From assembly GCA_903929765.1 (NCBI GenBank), contig CAIYVX010000055.1, positions 1 through 64,000 of the forward strand: 64,000 bases of DNA, in the 5' to 3' direction. The notes below the pieces were generated by a model. That model had not been told where the DNA came from and did not search any database. It worked only from the letters and a program-made list of their open reading frames with translations. Position numbers and translations under genes: made by a program. Positions 49,527-58,717 of the stretch are shown here, piece after piece (position 1 is the first letter of the stretch; the number at the start of each line of letters is the position of its first letter). This DNA is from an uncultured Planctomycetia bacterium (GTDB lineage Bacteria; Planctomycetota; Phycisphaerae; FEN-1346; JAACEH01).

Positions 49527-49603
49527 GAGGCCGGTAACTGTTCCCGGCGGAGACCAGGTAAACTGGAAGAATTTCAGTGAGCATTGCAACACAGGAGAAA
49601 GTC

Positions 49604-51382
49604 GTGACTCAACGTAACCTTCTCACTCGTGCGGCGGCCGGGGCTTTGGCCCTGGCGGCGCCGCTGGTTCTGGCCGCCACCGCCGCCGCCCAGACCGCGC
49701 CCGTCTCGCACCTCTACGACGGACCGCCGGTCTTTGCCGTCTGGAAAGTCGTCGCTCTGTTCATCCTGTTCGCGCTCCTGGCCGCCATTGGCAACTGGAT
49801 TGCCAAGGACGCCCTGATGATTAACCGGCAGACGCAGCTCTGGTACGCCATGTTCGTCGCTGCGGCCGCCCTGGCCGTGTTCCTCGTGCTGGTCGTGCCG
49901 ATCTTCGTCCTCGGCCTGATTCTCGCCCTGGTCCTGGTCATCGGCCCCACGGCCTACTACGCCACCTGGCGCAACGAACGTGTGCCGCCGGAACACAAGG
50001 TCTTCACGCCCGAACACTTGCGGCGCACCGCCATGCGGATTCTCAAGCAGGAGCAATCCGGCGAAATCGCCGCTGACCGCGCCGTCCACGTCGCCGGAGC
50101 CTCGCACCTTAACGAAAATTACAAGCTCCTTTACCTCAAGACCAACGATTTTCCGATTCGCCTCACCCCCTCCGGCGAGGACGAAAAAGCCGCCTTCGCC
50201 GCCGGCGAAAAAGTTATCTTCGAGGCCCTCCGCTCCCGGGCCGAACAGATCACCCTCGTCCCGGCCGGCAACGAGTTTCTGATTCGCTATCGCGTCGACG
50301 ACGCCGTCCGCGACGGCGGCAAGCTCGACAAAAAACTCGGCGACGGCGCCATCACCTTCATCAAACGCCTCGCCCAACTCGAAGTCGCCGAGCGCCGCAA
50401 GCCCCAGACCGGACGCTTCATCGTCCTCCTCAACGAGCAGGGCACCACCGCCGTCGTCCAGACCTCCGGCTCCGTCAAGGGCGAGCACCTCGAAGCCCGC
50501 CTCTACGATCAGGCCATCCTCAAGATGCGCCTCCTCGAAACCGGCATGCGCCAGGAACAGGTCGAACTCTTCCACCGCGCCCTCGATCAGAAGACCGGCG
50601 GCGTCATCCTCATGTCCGGCCCGCCCCGCAGCGGTCGCACCGTCTCCACCTATGCCGCCGTCCGCGAACTCGACCTCTATTCCCGCAACGTCATTGCCGT
50701 CGAAAAGGAAATCGGCATCGACGTCCAGGGCATTAACCAGGTCGAGGTCGATAAAAACTCCGGGGCCACCCTCGCCGAGACCGTCCAGAACGTCCTGCGC
50801 GGTGACCCCGACGTGGTCATGGTCGAGGACGTCCCCGACGCCGATACTGCCCGCATGATCCTCCTCGGCGCCGCCGCCGGCAAGACCATGATCGCCGGCC
50901 TCAGCGCCAACGACGTCACCGAAACCATCCGGAAATTCATGGTCCTGGCCGACGATCCGCAAAGCGTCTCCTCCAGCCTCCTGGCCGTCACCAACCAGCG
51001 GCTGATGCGGACCCTCTGCACCGGCTGCCGCGAGGCCTACCGCCCCAACCCCGAGTTCCTACGCAAGGCCAACCTCGAAAGCGCCAAGGTCGATGTCCTC
51101 TATCGCGAACCCAAGACCCGCCCAGCGAACAAAAAGGGCGAAACGATCGTTTGCCCGCTTTGCAGCAACGAGGGTTACACCGGCCGCACCGCCATCTACG
51201 AAACCATTGTCCTCGACGACCAGGCCCGGCAACTGTTGACCTCCGGCGGCGCCATCACCGAGATGCGCACCGAGCTGCGCAAGGAAGGTCAGGAGTTCCT
51301 CCAGGAAGAAGCCCTCCGCAAGGTCGTCGCCGGTGTCACCAGCGTGTCCGAACTGCTCCGCGTTCTTAAACCTGCTTCGTAG
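49604..51382 (+). CDS. Membrane-anchored PilB/GspE-like protein with altered Walker A
   Basis: 592 residues from GTG 49604, which has AGGAG six bases before it. Unlike soluble PilB/GspE it starts with a signal-like helix and three more hydrophobic segments up to about residue 125 (VWKVVALFILFALLAAIG, LWYAMFVAAAALAVFLVL, VFVLGLILALVLVIG-like). The ATPase fold follows. The P-loop is GPPRSGRT at 339-346: the invariant Lys is Arg345. Walker B is reduced to VVMVEDVPD. The zinc tetracysteine (CTGC, CPLC) and YTGRTAIYE remain. It may bind but not hydrolyse ATP, acting as a partner of the intact PilT-like motor upstream. The stop codon lies in a family F repeat. Confidence 0.8.
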   Translation: MTQRNLLTRAAAGALALAAPLVLAATAAAQTAPVSHLYDGPPVFAVWKVVALFILFALLAAIGNWIAKDALMINRQTQLWYAMFVAAAALAVFLVLVVPIFVLGLILALVLVIGPTAYYATWRNERVPPEHKVFTPEHLRRTAMRILKQEQSGEIAADRAVHVAGASHLNENYKLLYLKTNDFPIRLTPSGEDEKAAFAAGEKVIFEALRSRAEQITLVPAGNEFLIRYRVDDAVRDGGKLDKKLGDGAITFIKRLAQLEVAERRKPQTGRFIVLLNEQGTTAVVQTSGSVKGEHLEARLYDQAILKMRLLETGMRQEQVELFHRALDQKTGGVILMSGPPRSGRTVSTYAAVRELDLYSRNVIAVEKEIGIDVQGINQVEVDKNSGATLAETVQNVLRGDPDVVMVEDVPDADTARMILLGAAAGKTMIAGLSANDVTETIRKFMVLADDPQSVSSSLLAVTNQRLMRTLCTGCREAYRPNPEFLRKANLESAKVDVLYREPKTRPANKKGETIVCPLCSNEGYTGRTAIYETIVLDDQARQLLTSGGAITEMRTELRKEGQEFLQEEALRKVVAGVTSVSELLRVLKPAS

Positions 51383-51403
51383 GGTGGCTGCTTGCAGCCA
51401 CGC
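51379..51403. repeat. Family F hairpin, copy 2, supplying a stop codon
   Basis: GTAGGGTGGCTGC/GCAGCCAC with a TT loop. The TAG at 51380-51382 that ends the PilB-like gene is part of the conserved GTAGGG. Confidence 0.85.
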
Positions 51404-51438
51404 GGCAATAAAACTGTATCGTAGGGAGAATTCTGCCC

Positions 51439-53997
51439 ATGCTTGAAATCTTCGCCATCCTGATCGTAGCCCTGGCGGCGTTCCTGCATTACCGCGCCGG
51501 CATCTGGGGCGCCGTTTTGACGGTCTTTGCCGTCCTGGTCGCCGGGGCCGCCGCCTTCGGCTTCTATCTGCCGGCCAGCGCCGCCATCGGCAGCACCGGC
51601 GTCGGGGCCATACGCTTCTGGGGCGACGCCCTGATGTTTCTGGCCATCTTTCTGGCTTCCTTCACCGTCCTGCGCCTGGTCGCCGAGCAACTTCTCAAAA
51701 ACGTCATGGGCTTTCTCCCGCTCGTCAACTCCATCGGCGGCGCCGCCATCGGCCTCGTGGCCGGGTACCTGGTCGCCGGAATCTTCACCGTCTTCGTCCA
51801 GATGCTCCCGCTGCCGCCGACTGTTTTCGGCTACGAACCCTTCAAACTCGGCTCGACCCAGCGGGTGGGCCACCTGTCTCTGAAGTACGATGAAAACCTG
51901 GTCGGTCTCTATGGCGGGCTGAGCCGCAAAGCGCTCCAGAATGGCGACGCCGCCGGCCTGGCCGCACGCTACCCCGCTCAAGACCTGGCCGCCGCCCCCG
52001 ATCCTTCGCGCGGCGCCACGACCGACGACATTCTCTATCACTATTTCTGCCGCCGCGTCGATTTCGCCCTCCGCAACGCCGACTCGCCGCTCATCTACGG
52101 CGAGGGCGAGCATAAGGGCACCGGCGTTCGCCTCGTGAATCCCAACGGCTCCTTCGGCGCCGGCAACGCCTCGGCCGACATCCGCAACGGCCTCGCGACC
52201 ACCACCAAGGTCAAAAACGCCTGGACCTCGCCGATCCTCGATTGGACCGGACCGGACGGCAAACGTTCCGTCATCACGCCCAGTCAGTTGAAATGGGCCC
52301 AGGCCGACGGTTCCGAGCGCGAGGCCGACCGGGATGAAGTTTTCCTGGTCGTCCAGGTCTCCTTCCGCAGCCAGGTCAAAGACGCCGTTACCACCATTAA
52401 CCTCAACGACTGGTTCCTCGACAGCGTTTTCACCCAGGAATCCGCCCAGAGCCGCTCAAGGCGCGAGCCGCTCGAAATCCACTTCCCCAAGCTTCTGGCT
52501 CGCGCCGAGGCCAAGTCGGTCGCCCCCGGCCAGCCGCCCGTCGTGACCATGACCAGCATCCCCGCCGTCCCGGCCAAGGGCAAGGAACCCGCGGTCTGGT
52601 TCCTTGACAATACCACCGTCCACCTCGACAAACTCTTCTTCGGCGGCAAAGACGAACCGGCCTGGAACCCAAGCCTCGGCCTCAAGCCCGCCGCTAAGGA
52701 CGATAAGCCCAACGCCCTGATCCTCGCCTCCGAGGCCGCCTGGAACTTCGACCCCGAGGTCAAGAGTTCTGCCGACGCCGAGGCCACCCTCGTCTTCCTG
52801 GTCCCCTCGCTCAGCCGGCCGTTCCAGTACGGTCTCAAGTGCTTCCAGAAACCCGCAGTGGTCACTCCCGGCGTTCATCTCGAATCGGGCCTTCTTCCCG
52901 GCGTCAGACAGAAACTCCCCGGCTTCAATATCACCACCCTCGCCGAAGTCGAACGTCACCCCTCGTTGCCCGAACTGGGCCGCAAAGCCAAGCCCGACCA
53001 CGAGTTTATGATCGTCAAAGTTTCGATCAGCCGCAGCGACACCGGCCCGGCCGTCATGAACCAGAAGGATCTGCTCCTGACCTATGAGTCCCCGAAGGAG
53101 AAGAAGGAAAAGGAATATGCCGAGTTCCCCGTTCTGCTCCGCGTGGAATACGTCACCAAAAACGGCAAGACCGAACGCCAGGGCCGATTCAGCAATGCCG
53201 AAATTCAGACCGGCTCGCCCCTGATGCTTCAGGCCCCCAAGGTTGAAACGGCTGTTCCTGCCTCCGCCGTTTCCGCCGCCGGCGCCGCCAAGGCCGAGGG
53301 CAGCGAAGTTGAGGTCTTCTCCGATTGGGAGATCTTCTTCAAGGCCAAAAGCGCCTCCTGCGACCTCACCCTGATCTTTGAAGTCCCGCACGGCAAGCCG
53401 CCCACTCAATACAAGTTCAAGCTGCCTGATGAGTTCCCCTCGGCCGCCCCCGACTGGTATCAGAGAAAGTACCCCAAGCGCGCCGGCGCCAGCGTCAACA
53501 ATCTGGTCCTGAAGAGCTTCGACGTTGTGCCGACGCTCCCGCTCATCTCCGCCAACGGCAAAGTCACTTCCTACACCGTCGGCGAAGAGAGCGGCGCCGA
53601 AATGGCCGTTCTGACCCTTGCCCTGTCCCCCAAAAAGGACGACGACTTAACCTATTACCAACTCAAGGTGAGTGATTTCACGGCCCAACTCAAGATGAAA
53701 AATTTGACCAAGGGCGTCGCCTTATTTGCCTTGCGCCTCCCGAACGAACAGAACTTCCGACTTCGCCTCAGCCTGAAGGACGACGACATCGTGACGCTTC
53801 ACGGTCCGACCGAACTGGCCCTGGCCATCTATGCCGTCAAGGGCTATTCGGAGATTCAACTCCGGGTCACCGGTTTTTCGCCGTTCCCGATCCCCAATCC
53901 AGCCGCTCCAGTGGAACAGGCGCCGGTCTCATCGGCCGCCCCGGTGAAGGTCCCGGTCCCTATTGGTCCTACCGGGAGCCACCGGGTGAGGCACTAG
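51439..53997 (+). CDS. CvpA-like membrane protein with long soluble extension
   Basis: 852 residues. The first 130 residues hold four helices resembling the CvpA (colicin V production) membrane domain, including FWGDALMFLAIFLASFTVL and INSIGGAAIGLVAGYLVAGI-like segments. The remaining 700 residues are hydrophilic and beta-rich, with repeated immunoglobulin-like strings (DNTTVHLDKLFFGGKDEP, ILASEAAWNFDPEVK), and should lie on one side of the membrane. ATG 51439 follows GTAGGGAGAATTCTGCCC. It directly follows the PilB-like gene and may belong to the same membrane system. Function not known; such CvpA-plus-extension proteins are, from memory, frequent in planctomycetes. Confidence 0.7.
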   Translation: MLEIFAILIVALAAFLHYRAGIWGAVLTVFAVLVAGAAAFGFYLPASAAIGSTGVGAIRFWGDALMFLAIFLASFTVLRLVAEQLLKNVMGFLPLVNSIGGAAIGLVAGYLVAGIFTVFVQMLPLPPTVFGYEPFKLGSTQRVGHLSLKYDENLVGLYGGLSRKALQNGDAAGLAARYPAQDLAAAPDPSRGATTDDILYHYFCRRVDFALRNADSPLIYGEGEHKGTGVRLVNPNGSFGAGNASADIRNGLATTTKVKNAWTSPILDWTGPDGKRSVITPSQLKWAQADGSEREADRDEVFLVVQVSFRSQVKDAVTTINLNDWFLDSVFTQESAQSRSRREPLEIHFPKLLARAEAKSVAPGQPPVVTMTSIPAVPAKGKEPAVWFLDNTTVHLDKLFFGGKDEPAWNPSLGLKPAAKDDKPNALILASEAAWNFDPEVKSSADAEATLVFLVPSLSRPFQYGLKCFQKPAVVTPGVHLESGLLPGVRQKLPGFNITTLAEVERHPSLPELGRKAKPDHEFMIVKVSISRSDTGPAVMNQKDLLLTYESPKEKKEKEYAEFPVLLRVEYVTKNGKTERQGRFSNAEIQTGSPLMLQAPKVETAVPASAVSAAGAAKAEGSEVEVFSDWEIFFKAKSASCDLTLIFEVPHGKPPTQYKFKLPDEFPSAAPDWYQRKYPKRAGASVNNLVLKSFDVVPTLPLISANGKVTSYTVGEESGAEMAVLTLALSPKKDDDLTYYQLKVSDFTAQLKMKNLTKGVALFALRLPNEQNFRLRLSLKDDDIVTLHGPTELALAIYAVKGYSEIQLRVTGFSPFPIPNPAAPVEQAPVSSAAPVKVPVPIGPTGSHRVRH

Positions 53998-54067
53998 CTG
54001 CTGATTTCGTCTGGGTCGTCCCAGCCGTATATTTTTTCGTTTTCCTGTTTTCCTTGCGGTCTTGACT

Positions 54068-55771
54068 ATGCGCTCTTTTCTTTCCATCCTCATCGTTTTC
54101 GCCCTGGCGGCCATTGTCGGCTGCGCTTCTGCGCCGCCGGCCGGCCCTGCGCCCTCCCCGCCGAGCATCGACCTGGTGCCCCACCCGCCGCCCCCGGTCT
54201 TCCCGTCCGAGCCGCCGGCCGCGCCGCGCGACACCCCCGATGAAAAACCCCCGTTGCCACCACCGGCTCTATCGGTGGACAGCATGGAATCAATCCTCAT
54301 GCGCCTTGACGCCGCCGCCACCGGCGCCGAGAAGGTGCCCCTGATCCAGGCCCTGGGCGGCACCGGTCGCAAGGAGGCCGTCTCCCCGCTCATTCAACTT
54401 CTCACCGACCAGAACCAGTCCGTCCGCGCTGCCGCCTCCGCCGCGCTGACCGCCCTCGCCGCCGCCGACTTCGGCGATGACCCCGACAAATGGATTCAAT
54501 GGTGGGCCGCTCATCAGAACGAATCGCGCGAACTGTGGCTCACCGACGCTCTTCTCTCGAGGGCCGAGACGCTCAGGAAAGAGCAGGCCGCCCGCATCCT
54601 CGTCACCAAACGCCTCGTCGAACTCGAGGCCCGCAACCTCCAGGCCCTCGCCCCCACGGAGCGCGCCGCCCTGATCCTCAAATTGCTCGACGATCCGCTG
54701 GCCGACCTGCGCCGTCTGGCCGCCGTCGAAGCCCGCCGCCTCTTCCAGGAAACCCGCCAGAGCGAAAAGCCGCCGGCAGACCAGCTTGTCCTGCAAGTCG
54801 CCCTTCTCCCGCGGCTCAAAGACGAAGCTGAAGCCGTCCGATCTGAAGCCGCCGCCGCCCTAGCCGCCGGCGGCAACCGCGACTCCGTACCCGATCTTCT
54901 CCAGCGACTCGCCGAGGATCAGCACCCGGCGGTCTAGGCCGCGCTCATCGACGCCCTGGGCGAATTCCGTGACGCCCGGGCCGTCGCCCCGCTCGTCGGA
55001 TTCCTCTCTTCACCCGACGACGCCCTGGCCATTCGCGCCGCCGGAGCCTTGGGCGCCATCGGCGAGCGCGGCACGCCGACGGCCGATGCCGTCGCTCCGG
55101 TGGTCTTGACGCTCGGACAACTCCTGTCGCGCGACGGGGCCGCGCCGGCTACCGCCGAAGTCCATGAAGCCGCCGCCCGCGCCCTCTCCAAGATCGCCCG
55201 CCCCGAAACCTTGCCGCTGCTCCTTAATTGTCTCGATGATCCGGCTCCGGCCGTCCGTTTCTTCGCCGCCCAGGGGCTCGGAAACATCGGCAATTCCGAC
55301 CCGCGAGCCATCGATGCCCTGGTCAAACGCCTGGCCGACGCCGACAAAGGCGTCCGGGCCGCCGCGGTCGACGCCCTCGGCCGCATCGGCGGCCAGACGG
55401 TCGCCCACGATATTGCCGCCCGCCTCGCCTCCGCCAGCGAGACCGACGCCGACGTTCGCGCCGCCCTGTGGACCGCCCTGGCCGCCCTCGAAAAGCGCAC
55501 CGCCCAGCCGAGCGACATCGTGACGCTCGCCGATTCCTTCCTGGTCGCCGATGCCGCCGGCGCCGCCAGGCTTTACGAAATTGCCGCTGACAAACTCAGG
55601 CCCGAGGAGAAAAGCGAATTCGCCGTCCGGCTTCATGCCAAACTTGCCGACGCCTACGTCCGCGCCGGCCAGCCCGCCAAAGCCGCCGCCGTGCGACAGA
55701 GATTCAAGGAGTTCGAAGACACCACGGTGTCCTCAAGCGGCCAATCCGCCGTCCCGGCCAGTTTGCCGTGA
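54068..55771 (+). pseudogene. HEAT-repeat lipoprotein gene interrupted by an amber codon
   Basis: From ATG 54068: signal and lipobox AIVGC, a proline-rich linker, then HEAT-type helical repeats (VSPLIQLLTDQNQSVRAAAS). A TAG at 54935-54937 stops the frame after HPAV, yet the same frame continues without another stop to 55771 with perfectly regular HEAT units (AALIDALGEFRDARAV, APAVRFFAAQGLGNIGN, KGVRAAAVDALGRIGG). Restoring one codon (CAG or similar) gives one protein of 567 residues. So this is a nonsense mutation, a programmed read-through, or a sequencing error. Fragments 54068-54937 and, from an internal start, 55049-55771 could still be made. The lipoprotein would sit at the envelope as a docking scaffold. 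Confidence 0.75.
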
Positions 55772-55794
55772 AACTGACGCTCGCTTGCCGTTAT

Positions 55795-55818
55795 GTAGGG
55801 TGCGTGCTTGCACGCACC
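55795..55818. repeat. Family F hairpin, copy 3
   Basis: GTAGGGTGCGTGC/GCACGCACC with a TT loop, followed by TAAAATGCCG, a tail also seen after the copy at 62406. Confidence 0.85.
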
Positions 55819-55866
55819 AGTGTAAAATGCCGTTGACGTTGTTGTCTTTAGCTCTGAAAGGGCGTC

Positions 55867-55897
55867 GGGAATGTAGCCGGGGGTAAAACCCCCGGTA
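55867..55897. repeat. Family I hairpin followed by a pyrimidine tract
   Basis: GAATGTAGCC leads into CCGGGGGT-AAAA-CCCCCGG. After 14 bases a T-rich tract (about 55914-55934) follows, so the pair could end upstream transcription. Confidence 0.7.
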
Positions 55898-55979
55898 ACA
55901 GACCAAACGAACTTTCTTCTTCTTTTTCTTTTTGAAAGCTCCGAAGTAGCGGTCGGACGAAAAGCAAGGAGATGGATTA

Positions 55980-56936
55980 GTGGATTTGTACGTCGGTATC
56001 GATCTCGGCGGCACCAACATCAAAACCGGACTCCTGTCCGCCGACTGGAAAATCCTCGAACAGGACTCTTGTCGCACTGAAGTCGAGGGCGGCTTTCAGC
56101 ACGTCATCGAACAGATGGCCGATTCCGTCCGCGCCTTGTGCAAACGCCGCAAGGTCTCCCTGAAGCACGTCTGCGGCGTGGGCATCGGCACGCCCGGCCC
56201 GGTCGATGTCGCTCGCGGCTTGATTGTCGTCGCCCCCAATTTTCCCGGCTGGCGCGACATTCCCATTCGCGACGCCCTGCGCCTGGCCCTCGGCGGCATC
56301 CCCGTCGTCGTCGAGAACGACGCCAACGTCGCCGCCTATGCCGAGTATTGTCTGGGCGCCGGTCGCGGTCTCAAGAGTCTGGTTCTCCTGACCCTCGGCA
56401 CCGGCATCGGCTCCGGCATTGTCCTCAATGGCGAAATGTACCGCGGCGCCACCGACACCGCCGGCGAACTCGGCCACGTCATCGTCCAGGTCGACGGTCG
56501 GCCCTGCGGCTGCGGACGGCGCGGGTGCCTGGAAACCTACTGTTCCGCCACCGGCACCGTCAAACGCTTCCGCGAGGCCCTGGCCGAGGGCAATACCAGC
56601 ATGTTGCTCGAAGCCGGAATGAAAAAAGAGGACATCACCGCCCGCGACATCTTCGAGGCTGCCGCCAAAGGCGACGCCCTGGCCTGGCAGGTCGTCGATC
56701 AGACCGCCCGCTACCTCGCCGTCGGCTGCGACATTGCCGTCAACATCGTCGATCCCGACATCATCGTCTTCACCGGCGGCATGATCGCCGCCGGAGATTT
56801 GCTGCTCAAACCGTTGGAAAAATACGCCAGGGAACTTTTCTTTCCCCGGCCCAAGGAACATACTCGCCTGGCGTTCACCCAGCTTGGTGGCGATGCCGGC
56901 ATATTGGGAGCGGCGCTTTGCGGTCGGAATTCATAA
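55980..56936 (+). CDS. ROK-family sugar kinase (glucokinase-like)
   Basis: 318 residues from GTG 55980 with AAGGAG eight to nine bases upstream. ATP-binding GIDLGGTNIKTGLL opens the protein; the ROK zinc motif GCGRRGCLE lies after GELGHVIVQ, with the catalytic Asp in VENDANVAAYAEY. These are the features of ROK kinases that phosphorylate glucose, N-acetylglucosamine or related hexoses. No helix-turn-helix precedes the kinase, so it is an enzyme rather than a NagC-type repressor. The 3' end overlaps the lepA start. Confidence 0.9.
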   Translation: MDLYVGIDLGGTNIKTGLLSADWKILEQDSCRTEVEGGFQHVIEQMADSVRALCKRRKVSLKHVCGVGIGTPGPVDVARGLIVVAPNFPGWRDIPIRDALRLALGGIPVVVENDANVAAYAEYCLGAGRGLKSLVLLTLGTGIGSGIVLNGEMYRGATDTAGELGHVIVQVDGRPCGCGRRGCLETYCSATGTVKRFREALAEGNTSMLLEAGMKKEDITARDIFEAAAKGDALAWQVVDQTARYLAVGCDIAVNIVDPDIIVFTGGMIAAGDLLLKPLEKYARELFFPRPKEHTRLAFTQLGGDAGILGAALCGRNS

Positions 56937-58717
56937 GAAACTTCTGCATTATTGCCCACATCGACCACGGTAAGAGCACCCTGGCCGATCGCATCCTCGA
57001 AGCCACCGGGGCCATCAGCAAGCGCGAACAGCGCGCCCAGATCCTCGACTCCATGGACCTCGAACGCGAGCGCGGCATCACCATCAAGGCCTCCGCCGTG
57101 ACCATCGACTGGAAACTCGGCGACCGCACCTACATGCTCAACCTGATCGACACGCCCGGCCACGTCGATTTCCACTACGAAGTCAGCCGCGCCCTCACCG
57201 CCTGCGACGGCGCTCTGCTGGTCGTTGACGCCACTCAGGGCGTCGAGGCCCAGACCGTGGCCAACGCCCTCCTGGCCTCGCAGCACAACCTTAAGATGAT
57301 CCCGGTCGTCAACAAGATCGACCTGCCCTCGGCCAAGCCCGAGGACGCCGCCCTCGAGATCGAGTCGGCCCTGGCCATTTCCGCCGACGAAGCCGTCTTC
57401 GTCAGCGCCAAGACCGGCCTCGGCATCGACGAACTTCTTCTGGCCATCGTCGAACGTGTTCCGCCGCCCACCGGCGACCCCGAGGCCCCGCTGCGGGCCT
57501 TGATCTTCGACGCCGAGTACAACGATTATCGCGGCGTCATCGTCTACATCCGCGTTTTCGACGGCCAGCTCCACGTCGGCCAGCACATCCACATGATCGG
57601 CGCCCAGCAGCAGTTCATCGTCCAGGAACTCGGCAAGTTTCGCCCCGCCATGACGCCCCAGAAAACCCTCGGCGCCGGCGAGGTCGGCTATTGCGTCGCC
57701 AACATCAAGACCCTCGACGAGGTCAACATCGGTGACACCATCGCCGACGTCAACCGCATCGACGTGCCCCCGCTGCCGGGCTATCAGCCGCCGCAGCAGA
57801 TGGTCTTCTGCGACATCTACCCCACCGCCTCCACCGACTACACCAAGCTGCGCGAGGCCCTCGACCGGCTCCACCTCAACGACGCCAGCTTCACCTTCCG
57901 CCCCAAGTCGAACGAAGTCCTCGGCTTCGGTTTCGGCTGCGGCTTCCTCGGCCTCCTCCACATGGACATCATCCAGGAACGCCTGGAACGCGAAAGCGAC
58001 GTCGACCTGATCCAGACCGCCCCCAGCACCAGTTACGAAATCGTCCAGGTCGGCTCGAAAGAAGTCACCCGCTACGACTGTCCCAGCGATATGCCCGACA
58101 TGGGCCTCTGGGACGAAATCCGCGAACCGGTCGTCCGGGCCAACATGATTGTTCCCGTCGACGCCATGGGCACGGTCATGAAACTTGCCGAGCAGCGCCG
58201 CGGCACTTATGTCCGCCAGGAGCACCTCAGCCCCGTCCGCCTCGTCCTGGTCTTCAATTTCCCTCTTGCCGAGGTCGTCTACGATTTCTACGATAAGCTC
58301 AAGAGCGCCACGCGCGGCTACGGCACCGTCGATTACGAACTCCTCGGCTTCCAGCCCGCCGACCTCGTCCGCGTCGATATTCTCGTCAACGGCAAGCCGG
58401 CCGACGCCCTGAGTTTCGTCTCGCACCGCTCTAATGCCGAGGATCGCGGCCGGCGCATCCTGGGGCGACTGAAGGCCGAGATTCCGCGGCACCAGTTCCT
58501 CATCCCGCTCCAGGCCGCCATCGGAGCTCGCGTCATCGCCCGCGAGACGATCAGCGCCCTGCGGAAAAACGTCACCGCCAAGTGCTACGGAGGTGACGTG
58601 AGCCGTAAACGCAAGCTCTTGGAGAAACAGAAAAAAGGCAAAAAACGCATGAAGTCCATCGGTAACGTCGAACTGCCCCAGAAGGCCTTTCTGGCGGTCC
58701 TGGAGAGCGAAACGTGA
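56918..58717 (+). CDS. lepA: Elongation factor 4 (LepA)
   Basis: 599 residues from TTG 56918, which lies inside the 3' end of the ROK gene, with GGGAG seven bases upstream. The protein then begins MRSEFIRNFCIIAHIDHGKST, giving the G1 motif AHIDHGKST; G3 is DTPGHVD and G4 NKID. Domain II, domain V and the LepA-specific C-terminal domain (YRKAKCYGGDVSRKRKLL-like CYGGDVSRKRKLLEKQKKGK) are complete. This GTPase back-translocates or reorganises stalled ribosomes. Followed by lepB with a four-base overlap, the classic lepA-lepB order. Confidence 0.95.
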   Translation: MRSEFIRNFCIIAHIDHGKSTLADRILEATGAISKREQRAQILDSMDLERERGITIKASAVTIDWKLGDRTYMLNLIDTPGHVDFHYEVSRALTACDGALLVVDATQGVEAQTVANALLASQHNLKMIPVVNKIDLPSAKPEDAALEIESALAISADEAVFVSAKTGLGIDELLLAIVERVPPPTGDPEAPLRALIFDAEYNDYRGVIVYIRVFDGQLHVGQHIHMIGAQQQFIVQELGKFRPAMTPQKTLGAGEVGYCVANIKTLDEVNIGDTIADVNRIDVPPLPGYQPPQQMVFCDIYPTASTDYTKLREALDRLHLNDASFTFRPKSNEVLGFGFGCGFLGLLHMDIIQERLERESDVDLIQTAPSTSYEIVQVGSKEVTRYDCPSDMPDMGLWDEIREPVVRANMIVPVDAMGTVMKLAEQRRGTYVRQEHLSPVRLVLVFNFPLAEVVYDFYDKLKSATRGYGTVDYELLGFQPADLVRVDILVNGKPADALSFVSHRSNAEDRGRRILGRLKAEIPRHQFLIPLQAAIGARVIARETISALRKNVTAKCYGGDVSRKRKLLEKQKKGKKRMKSIGNVELPQKAFLAVLESET

